From contig DATIBR010000099.1 in the NCBI GenBank assembly GCA_035457425.1, positions 1 through 56,338 on the forward strand: 56,338 nt of DNA, written 5' to 3'. The translations under genes and the position numbers were made by a program. Positions 44,780 through 51,055 of this stretch are shown one piece after another. The notes under the pieces are model-generated. The model did not search any database. It saw nothing but the letters and a program-made list of their open reading frames with translations, and was not told where the DNA came from. How positions within the stretch are numbered: the first letter of the stretch is position 1; every line of letters starts with the position of its first letter. This stretch comes from Terriglobales bacterium. Its GTDB lineage: Bacteria > Acidobacteriota > Terriglobia > Terriglobales > Acidobacteriaceae.

Positions 44780-46057
44780 TCACTTGTTCAGGATCTCCAT
44801 CATGTAATCGCGCGCCTCGCGACAATCCATGAGCGAGAGCTGCTGGATGAGCGCCCGCTTCATGTCGGAGTTGGTCTCCTTCTTCACGAGCGTCACCATC
44901 TCGCTGCACGCGCCGCTGATGAACATGCCGTTGATAGCCGCTTTGCGGATCTCCGGGTTGGTGTCGGCGTTGTAGACCTCGAACAGGTAGCGGCCTCCCC
45001 CTCCGATGCCCAGCCCGTTGAGCGCGGCCTTGCGCACCTCCATCTGCTCCGCGCCGTTCCTGGCGACCTGTGCCAGGAAGGCAATGTCGCCGCCGATGCC
45101 GCAGGCGTTCATGATGGCCTTCTTTTCGTCGATCGACCGCGCCGACTGGTAGAGCTGGTGCAGTTGCTTGTGCGCGCCCATGGCGCCCAGTTGGTGGATC
45201 GCGGCGCGCCGCATGTCCGGATCGGGATCGCCCGTCGCCACCGCCAGCGTCTCGTCCTCGGCGCCGCCCGTCAGGAAGGCCTGCAGCACCGTGCGCTTGA
45301 CCGCCGTGTCGTTGGTGGACTTGTAGATCTCGACCAGCGCCTGCTTGTTCTGTTGGTTGCCGTTGAGGCCGAGATTGCGGATCGCCTTGATCTGCAGCTC
45401 GGGGTGCGCGTTGCCGCGCGCGATGTTCATCAGCGCCGCCGTCGCCCGCGGAGAGTCGCTCTGCGAGAGCACGAACAGCGCCTGGTTCTTCGCCTTCGGG
45501 CACGTGTTCGAGTTCAGAAGCTTCTCGACCATCGGCACGGCGCGCTCTTCGTCGCTGTTCATCAGCGAGTTGATGGCCATCACCTTCAGCTCGCAGTCTT
45601 CGATCGTCTCGGGTTTCGGCACGACGCCCTGCCGCGTGTTGATCTCCTGCTCCAGCGCGCTCGCGTCCTTCACCCACTTGCTCTGCGGATTGCCGCGCTT
45701 CAGCGTGGCGAGCGTCGCCAGCGCCTCCTGCCGCCGCCCGAGCTTGCTCAGCGCGTACGCCTTCCAGTACATCGCCGCGTCCATGCGGCGGCTCTTCATC
45801 TCGATCAGCTGGTCGAACTTCCCGAGGGCCTTTTGCCACTCGCCTTCGTCCAGGTACTCGGTGCCGTCGTTGTAGAGCTCGTCTTCGCGCTCGGCGCGCT
45901 CGGCCGCGCGCTCCTTGTCGCGCTCCGCGCGCTCTTTCTCGCGCTCGCTCGCCGTCTGCGGTGCGAACGCGTTCCCCGTGACGTCGTCCAACGACTGCCC
46001 GCGCGCGCTCACCAGCGCCGCCAACATCAGCGCCATCAGCACTGCCTTGCTTCTCAT
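44780..46057 (-). CDS. Secreted TPR/HEAT-repeat protein
   Basis: A 425-residue protein. A signal peptide (SKAVLMALMLAALVSARG) is followed by a highly charged Glu/Arg stretch (about 40-65, REKERAERDKERAAERAERE), a TPR-like segment (YLDEGEWQKALGKFDQLIEM, MYWKAYALSKLGRRQEALAT), and then HEAT-like repeats (HPELQIKAIRNLGLNG, VKRTVLQAFLTG, MRRAAIHQLGAMG, VRKAALNGLGIGG) to the C-terminus. It overlaps the anti-sigma gene by four bases. GAGGAAA precedes the ATG. Function is likely protein-protein scaffolding in the periplasm. Confidence 0.8.
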   Translation of the reverse strand: MRSKAVLMALMLAALVSARGQSLDDVTGNAFAPQTASEREKERAERDKERAAERAEREDELYNDGTEYLDEGEWQKALGKFDQLIEMKSRRMDAAMYWKAYALSKLGRRQEALATLATLKRGNPQSKWVKDASALEQEINTRQGVVPKPETIEDCELKVMAINSLMNSDEERAVPMVEKLLNSNTCPKAKNQALFVLSQSDSPRATAALMNIARGNAHPELQIKAIRNLGLNGNQQNKQALVEIYKSTNDTAVKRTVLQAFLTGGAEDETLAVATGDPDPDMRRAAIHQLGAMGAHKQLHQLYQSARSIDEKKAIMNACGIGGDIAFLAQVARNGAEQMEVRKAALNGLGIGGGGRYLFEVYNADTNPEIRKAAINGMFISGACSEMVTLVKKETNSDMKRALIQQLSLMDCREARDYMMEILNK

Positions 46058-46872
46058 ATCTGTTTCCTCGGTTCTGCCTGCTTGGATTCGTTCTTCATCC
46101 CTTGATCTCTGTGGGGCAACTGCTCGCGCCGCACCTTCGACTCCACCACCCGGACCTTGAAGATCAGGCCGCGCGCCTCGATGCGCTGCTGCATGCGCTT
46201 CAGCTCCGGCCCCTCGAGCTGCGACGGGCTGTGCGCGATGTCGAGCAACGTCCGCTCCAACTCGTCCAGCAGCTTGGCCGTGGAAGCATCGCCCACCGCC
46301 TGCGCCGTCTGGCGATAGAGCCGGCTGGAATCGACCAGCTGCTCGGCGCGCCGCTGCTCCGCGCTGATGTCTACCGGCCCGCCCTGCGTCGGCGCGTTCG
46401 CCAGCTCGATCAGGACCATCTGCGATTTCTCCAGGTGGTCGCTCAACGCGACCAGCAAGACGCGCTCGCGGACCTCGACCGGCGCGGGCTTTGGCGCTGC
46501 GGCTGTTTCCGTCGGCCCCTTCGGTTGTACGAAGCGTCCCAGCAGGAATGCCGCCACCAGGAGCGCGGCCAGCGCGCCACCCAGCGCCCAGCGCTGCGCG
46601 GGGAAGACCCCGAACCAGCGCCGCGGCTCGGGCTGCTCCTGCGCGATGTGCGCGCGGATGCGATCCCACACTTCGCTGCCGTAAGCCTCGTCGCGCGCCG
46701 GCGCCTCCGGCGCCGTCACGGCGTGCAGGAACGAGCGCAGGCCGGCGAGCCGGCCGGCGCACTCCGCGCAGCTCGCCAGGTGCTGCTCCGCCGCCGCGCG
46801 CTCGCGCGCGCCGGCGTCGCCGTAGTGATGCGCAACCAGCTGTTCTTCCGTCAGGTGCATTTCTTTCTTCAT
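46054..46872 (-). CDS. Putative anti-sigma factor with zinc-finger domain
   Basis: A 272-residue membrane protein. The N-terminal domain has the H-x3-C-x2-C pattern EQHLASCAECAG of zinc-containing anti-sigma factors (ZAS). One membrane helix (LGGALAALLVAAFLLGRFV) lies near residue 105. The periplasmic half is helical (LDELERTLLDIAHSPSQL, then MQQRIEARGLIFKVRVVES). It is coupled to the sigma gene with a four-base overlap, the classic arrangement for sigma control. Release would need a signal sensed in the envelope. Confidence 0.85.
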   Translation of the reverse strand: MKKEMHLTEEQLVAHHYGDAGARERAAAEQHLASCAECAGRLAGLRSFLHAVTAPEAPARDEAYGSEVWDRIRAHIAQEQPEPRRWFGVFPAQRWALGGALAALLVAAFLLGRFVQPKGPTETAAAPKPAPVEVRERVLLVALSDHLEKSQMVLIELANAPTQGGPVDISAEQRRAEQLVDSSRLYRQTAQAVGDASTAKLLDELERTLLDIAHSPSQLEGPELKRMQQRIEARGLIFKVRVVESKVRREQLPHRDQGMKNESKQAEPRKQI

Positions 46873-47435
46873 CTCGCCAACACCAATGGGCCGAGCGCGC
46901 GGCGCAGCTTCTGCACCGCGCGGAAGATGCTGTTCTTGGTCGCGTTCGCCTTCAGACCCAGGACCTTGCCGATCTCCTCGATGGACTGTCCTTCAAAGTG
47001 GCGCAGCACGAACGCCGTCCGCTCCACCGGCGAAAGCTCATTCATCGCCTCCGCCAGCTTGGCGCGCAGCTCGCCCGAGAGCGCCACGCGCTCCGGGCTC
47101 GGGTCCGCGGCCGGCAGCGGTATCAGGTCGCCTTCCTCGTCCTGGATGGGCGTCTCGGCGAAGTGCTTCTTGCGGCGGCCGAGCAGGTCGTACGAGCAGT
47201 TCGCCGCGATGCGGTACAGCCACGTCCCCACCTCCGCGCGCGACTCGAAGTCGGCCAGCTTCCGGTAGGCGCGCAGGAACGTCTCCTGCACCACCTCTTC
47301 CGCGTCTTGTTCGTTCTGCGTCATGCGATAGGCCAGCTTGAAGATGGAGCGGCTGTGTTTCTCGACCAGCAGCCGGAACGCCTCGCGGTCGCCCGCGCGC
47401 ACCGCGGCTACCGCTCCTCGGTCGCTCATCTCCAT
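46869..47435 (-). CDS. ECF-type RNA polymerase sigma factor
   Basis: A 188-residue sigma-70 family protein. Region 2 (LVEKHSRSIFKLAYRMTQNE, then QDAEEVVQETFLRAYRKL) and region 4 (LSPVERTAFVLRHFEGQSIE, EIGKVLGLKANATKNSIFRA) are complete, with a short linker of about 40 residues. It directs RNA polymerase to stress promoters and is bound by the anti-sigma encoded next. The ATG at 47435 lies 6 bases after a GTCTAAT element (see promoter entry), so it could autoregulate. A second in-frame ATG is at 47429. Confidence 0.92.
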   Translation of the reverse strand: MEMSDRGAVAAVRAGDREAFRLLVEKHSRSIFKLAYRMTQNEQDAEEVVQETFLRAYRKLADFESRAEVGTWLYRIAANCSYDLLGRRKKHFAETPIQDEEGDLIPLPAADPSPERVALSGELRAKLAEAMNELSPVERTAFVLRHFEGQSIEEIGKVLGLKANATKNSIFRAVQKLRRALGPLVLAR

Positions 47436-47441
47436 GCGCCC

Positions 47442-47469
47442 ATTAGACCTGAAGGGCAGCCCCCGGTTA
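47442..47469 (-). promoter_or_regulatory. Candidate ECF-type promoter of the sigma operon
   Basis: On the minus strand TAACC (47469-47465) and GTCTAAT (47448-47442) are 16 bases apart, matching the AAC and GTC cores of ECF promoters. The start codon is 6 bases beyond, so the mRNA may be leaderless. It suggests autoregulation. Confidence 0.45.
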
Positions 47470-47568
47470 GGGGGAACGGCAAGAAAATGGGTGCCACGGC
47501 CCGCGGCCTTTGACGCTGCACCTTGGGGGCGCAACCAGCCGCTGCCCGCGTGCGTCCTACAGACTTCG

Positions 47569-48345
47569 ATGGGAGCGCGCCTCACTCGTGGCCTACGGCA
47601 GATGGAGCGCCAGCAAGCGCGCACGGCGGCGCGCTCGCAGGCCGCCATGCCGCGCGCGGCTGGCAAGCTGCGGCCCATGCCCGGCCGCCCTCCCAAGCCG
47701 CTTGTCGTGAGCGAGATCGCGCCCGCGCCGCTGCGGCGCGCGCCGCAGCCCCGCGGACGCCCCGCGCCCGTCGTCCCATTCCCCGGCCGGAACCAGCTGC
47801 TGCCCGCGCCCGTCTCGGCTCGCCGCCGTTTCCAGGCGGAGCGTGACGACCTGGAGCTCGCCGAGATGGCGCGCCGCCACCTCGCCTACGAGATCAAGAT
47901 GGTGCGCGAGACGGCGAACGCGCTGCGCGGCAAGGGCATCGGGCCGCGCAGCTTCCGCAACGCCATGCTCGAAACCTTCCTCATCCACTACCGCAACCTG
48001 CTCGATTTCTTTTACGCCGACAAGAAGCGCTCGCTGGCGCACGACGTGCGCGCCGCCGACTACGTGATCGACGCCAAGCGCTGGCGCGAGCGCCGCCCGC
48101 GCATGGACAAGGAAGCCACCTCGAACCGCGAGCGCGTCAACGCGTTGCTCGCCCACCTCACCTATCGCCGCCTGCGCTACGACGAGCGCAACTGGAGCGA
48201 CCGCCGCATGCTCCGCCAGATCGAGGAGCTGCTGGCCGCCTTCGCCGAGCAGTTGCCGCCGCGCCGCCGCCGCTGGTTCCAGCGCGCGCTGGAGGGGAGC
48301 GCCGACCTCTCGCCGGCAGGGCCGGCCGCGTCCCGCCGCCGCTGA
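47569..48345 (+). CDS. Helical protein of unknown function, possibly HEPN-like
   Basis: About 258 residues if the ATG at 47569 is used; starts at 47602, 47647 and 47677 are also in frame, so the N-terminus is uncertain. The first about 90 residues are Pro/Arg/Ala-rich and probably disordered. The rest is helical: LAEMARRHLAYEIKMVRETA, SFRNAMLETFLIHYRNLLDF, SLAHDVRAADYVID, LAHLTYRRLRYDERNWSDRR. The segment FLIHYRNLLDFFY resembles HEPN-type helices, but the RxxxxH ribonuclease motif is not evident. No partner gene is adjacent; function unknown. Confidence 0.6.
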   Translation: MGARLTRGLRQMERQQARTAARSQAAMPRAAGKLRPMPGRPPKPLVVSEIAPAPLRRAPQPRGRPAPVVPFPGRNQLLPAPVSARRRFQAERDDLELAEMARRHLAYEIKMVRETANALRGKGIGPRSFRNAMLETFLIHYRNLLDFFYADKKRSLAHDVRAADYVIDAKRWRERRPRMDKEATSNRERVNALLAHLTYRRLRYDERNWSDRRMLRQIEELLAAFAEQLPPRRRRWFQRALEGSADLSPAGPAASRRR

Positions 48346-48418
48346 GTCTTTCCGCCTGCCTCGGCATCCAATATACTCAGTCGTTGCTCTCATACTTGCG
48401 CAGGAAGCTGGAGGAAGA

Positions 48419-48748
48419 ATGGCCGCCGAAGGGATCTTTGAAGTCACCGACCAGACGTTCGAGCAGGACGTCCTCAAATCCGACAAGCCCGTGATGATTG
48501 ATTTCTGGGCCGCCTGGTGCGGCCCCTGCAAGGCCCTCGCCCCCATCGTCGACGAGGTCGCCGCGCAGTTCCAGGGCAAGGTCAAGGTCGGCAAGATGGA
48601 CGTGGACCGCAACCCCGCCACGCCCATGCGCTACCAGGTCCGCGGCATCCCCACCCTCATCATCTATAAGGACGGCCAGCCGAAAGAATCCATCGTCGGC
48701 TACGTCGCCAAAGAGAAGATCCAGCAGGCCCTGGAGAAGTACGTGTAA
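48419..48748 (+). CDS. trxA: Thioredoxin
   Basis: A 109-residue cytoplasmic thioredoxin. VMIDFWAAWCGPCKALAPIV holds the WCGPCK redox pair, and RGIPTLIIYKDG the cis-proline. Ribosome binding site GGAGGA precedes the ATG. TATACT (48372-48377) is a likely -10, giving a leader of about 35 bases, unlike the leaderless genes around it. It converges with lexA across a shared terminator. Confidence 0.96.
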   Translation: MAAEGIFEVTDQTFEQDVLKSDKPVMIDFWAAWCGPCKALAPIVDEVAAQFQGKVKVGKMDVDRNPATPMRYQVRGIPTLIIYKDGQPKESIVGYVAKEKIQQALEKYV

Positions 48749-48779
48749 GTCTTCGAACGTCAGACGTCAGTCTTCAGCA

Positions 48780-48807
48780 AAAAGCCCGGCATGTGTGCCG
48801 GGCTTTT
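48780..48807. terminator. Bidirectional terminator between trxA and lexA, inside a larger inverted repeat
   Basis: AAAAGCCCGGCA (48780-48791) and TGCCGGGCTTTT (48796-48807) form a perfect 12-bp stem with A- and T-tracts on both sides, so it can stop both convergent genes. It is nested in a second inverted repeat: GACGTCAGTCTTC (48763-48775) and GAAGACTGACGTC (48824-48836). Confidence 0.9.
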
Positions 48808-48842
48808 GACTTTCCTGGAGTCCGAAGACTGACGTCGGACGA

Positions 48843-49481
48843 CTAGTACTTCCTGAGCACCCCGATCACTCTCCCCTGGATGGCGACGTTCTGTGCCGGC
48901 ACGATGATGGGCGGCATCGCCGCGTTCGAGGGTTGCAGCCGCACCTGCGCGTCTTCCTTGTACATGCGCTTCAGCGTGGTCTCCATGCCGTCGACCAGCG
49001 CGACGACCATCTCGCCGTTGCGCGCGGTCTGCGTCTTCTCCACCAGCACGTAATCGCCGCTCATGATGTGCTCGTCGATCATCGATTCGCCCGAGACCTC
49101 GAGCACGTACACGTCTTTCGAGCGCGTGATGTCGGTCAGCGAGATCGTCTCCGGATTCTCCAGTGTCTCCACCGGACGCCCCGCGGCGATGCGCCCCAGC
49201 AGCGGCAGCGAAGTGGAGGCCGGCGCCGCCGCGGCCGCCGCCGCGGCCAGCGACTTCTTCAGCGCGCCCTTCGGCGGCAGCACGTCGATCGAGCGGCTGC
49301 GGTTGTAATCCCGCTTCAGCAGCCCCTTCTTCTCGAGGTTGGAGATGTGCTTGTGGACGGTCGCCAGCGAGCTCAGCTTCATGCCCTGCCCGATCTCTTC
49401 GAACGAGGGCGAGTAGCCGTTCCGCGTCAGGAACTCCGCGATGAAGTCGTAGACCTGCTTCTGCCGCTTGGTGAGTGCCAT
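48843..49481 (-). CDS. lexA: SOS repressor LexA
   Basis: A 212-residue repressor that controls DNA-damage genes and cuts itself when RecA is active. N-terminal winged helix (LTKRQKQVYDFIAEFLTRNG, SFEEIGQGMKLSSLATVHKH), a long Ala-rich linker (AAAAAAAAP), the cleavage site Ala-Gly in GRIAAGRPVE, the nucleophile Ser in VSGESMIDEHI and the Lys in GMETTLKRMY. The recognition helix (SSLATVHKHI) differs from E. coli, so the operator may differ. Four GCGAA repeats overlap its promoter. Confidence 0.95.
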   Translation of the reverse strand: MALTKRQKQVYDFIAEFLTRNGYSPSFEEIGQGMKLSSLATVHKHISNLEKKGLLKRDYNRSRSIDVLPPKGALKKSLAAAAAAAAPASTSLPLLGRIAAGRPVETLENPETISLTDITRSKDVYVLEVSGESMIDEHIMSGDYVLVEKTQTARNGEMVVALVDGMETTLKRMYKEDAQVRLQPSNAAMPPIIVPAQNVAIQGRVIGVLRKY

Positions 49482-49482
49482 A

Positions 49483-49521
49483 GCGAAAGTGTTGGCGAAG
49501 ACAGGGCGAATGTCAAGCGAA
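49483..49521 (-). promoter_or_regulatory. lexA promoter with four phased GCGAA repeats
   Basis: On the minus strand TTGACA (49516-49511) and AACACT (49493-49488) are 17 bases apart, placing the start of transcription at or near the ATG at 49481. On the plus strand GCGAA occurs at 49483, 49495, 49506 and 49517, spacings of 12, 11 and 11, so all face the same side of the helix. This is a candidate LexA autoregulatory operator. Confidence 0.5.
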
Positions 49522-49544
49522 AACTCGCGGACGCCCCGCGGCCG

Positions 49545-50885
49545 CTACCTTGGCGGGTTCGAACCGCGCCGCCCGCGCGTCACGAAATACGCCACCGTCA
49601 GCGCCCCTAGGATGGGCGGGCCGCCCAGCAGCGTCACCCGCAGCTGCGTCGGCCACGTCGCCAGCACCGCCAGCGACATCACGATGAACGCGACCACGGA
49701 GCTGGCCGCGCCGCCCGGCAGCCGCAGCGGCAGCGCCTTGATCTGTTCCGCCGACATCCGCCGCCGGAACTGCACGTGCGCCGCCAGCCCCACCAGCCAC
49801 GCCGCCACGCCGCCGCCCAGCGCTCCGCCGAACATGTAGAGGAACGCGCTCTCCGGGTACCGCACCGCCACCCACGCCGCCGCGACGATCCCCAGGCTCG
49901 AGGCCATCAGCGCCCGCAGCGGCGAGCCGTGCCGCGTCAGCTTTCCCAGCCCGCTGGGCGCATAGCCGGTGCGCGCCAGCGAGAACACCATGCGCGCCGC
50001 CGAGTAGAGGGAAGCGTTCGCGCCCGAGAGCGCCGCGGTCAGCACGACCACGTTCATCACCGTCGCCGCGCCGCCCAGCCCCGCGAGCCGGAAGACGCTG
50101 ACGAACGGGCTCTCGGCCACTCCCGCCTCGCGCCACGCCAGCACGCCTACCAGCACCGCGACCGCGCCCACGTAGATGAACGTCAGCACGCCGTACATCA
50201 CCCAGGTCGCGCGCGCCACGTCCTTGCCCGACTTCGCCTCGCCCGACGCGATGGCCACCATCTCCACCCCGCCGAAGGTGAAGATGGCGAACGCGGTCGC
50301 CAGCAGCGGCGCGAGCCCGCCGTTGGGGAAGAACCCGCCGCTCGCGGTGTACTGCGGCGCCACGCGCCCGCCGGCGAGGAACAGCCCGCCCAGCACGATG
50401 AACGCCACGATCGTGACCACCTTCAGCATGGCGAACCAGTATTCGAACCAGCCGTAGTGCAGCACCGGCAGGACGTTGGCGCCCACCAGCAGCGCACCGA
50501 ATCCGAGCACGAACGCCCACGCCGGCACGCCGGGGAACCAGTAGCGCGCGTAGGTCGCCGAGGCCACCATCTCCGCCCCGATCGAGGTCACCATGGCGAA
50601 CCAGTAGCCGTAGCGCGAGATGAACCCCGCCCACGGGTTCAGGTACTCCTCGGCGTAGACACCGAAGGACCCGGCCGCGGGGTGCACGCAGGCCATCTCG
50701 CCGATGGCGAGCGCGACCACGCCCATCACCAGCGCCGCGATCACGTAGCTCAGGATCACCGCCGGTCCGGCGAGCTTGACGGCCGCGCCGGAGCCCAGCA
50801 GCAGCCCCGTCCCGATCGACCCTCCGATGGCGACCATGGCCATCTGGCCGGCAGTCAGCTCTTTCCGCAACCCGCTCTCGTTCAT
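49545..50885 (-). CDS. Amino-acid permease, APC superfamily
   Basis: A 446-residue protein with about 12 membrane helices. MVAIGGSIGTGLLLGSGAAV is the GS-G-T-G motif of helix 1 that binds the substrate carboxyl and amino groups; GEMACVHPAAGSFGVYAEEY and FTFGGVEMVAIASGEAKSGK are the further AAP-family blocks (GabP/AnsP/ProY type). It imports an amino acid with protons. AGGAG precedes the ATG. Only 63 bases separate its stop from the lexA start. Confidence 0.9.
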   Translation of the reverse strand: MNESGLRKELTAGQMAMVAIGGSIGTGLLLGSGAAVKLAGPAVILSYVIAALVMGVVALAIGEMACVHPAAGSFGVYAEEYLNPWAGFISRYGYWFAMVTSIGAEMVASATYARYWFPGVPAWAFVLGFGALLVGANVLPVLHYGWFEYWFAMLKVVTIVAFIVLGGLFLAGGRVAPQYTASGGFFPNGGLAPLLATAFAIFTFGGVEMVAIASGEAKSGKDVARATWVMYGVLTFIYVGAVAVLVGVLAWREAGVAESPFVSVFRLAGLGGAATVMNVVVLTAALSGANASLYSAARMVFSLARTGYAPSGLGKLTRHGSPLRALMASSLGIVAAAWVAVRYPESAFLYMFGGALGGGVAAWLVGLAAHVQFRRRMSAEQIKALPLRLPGGAASSVVAFIVMSLAVLATWPTQLRVTLLGGPPILGALTVAYFVTRGRRGSNPPR

Positions 50886-50929
50886 CCCGCTCCTGCCCCA
50901 AAAACCGCGCTCTCAGGCTTTTTCCCTAA

Positions 50930-50959
50930 TTGCCGCTGCTGTAGCGTTCCGCATACAAT
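50930..50959 (+). promoter_or_regulatory. Candidate promoter of the TPR-GAF protein gene
   Basis: TTGCCG (50930-50935) and TACAAT (50954-50959) are 18 bases apart, in the 170-base gap between divergent genes. The leader would be about 90 bases. Confidence 0.4.
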
Positions 50960-51055
50960 ACGCAAGCCTCACACTGGCTGCCACAACAGTCTTTTGCCGC
51001 TTCTTCGCGGCCGGACTTTCTTCGCGCGCCCGCCAGCGATGACGCAGGGTCCGCG

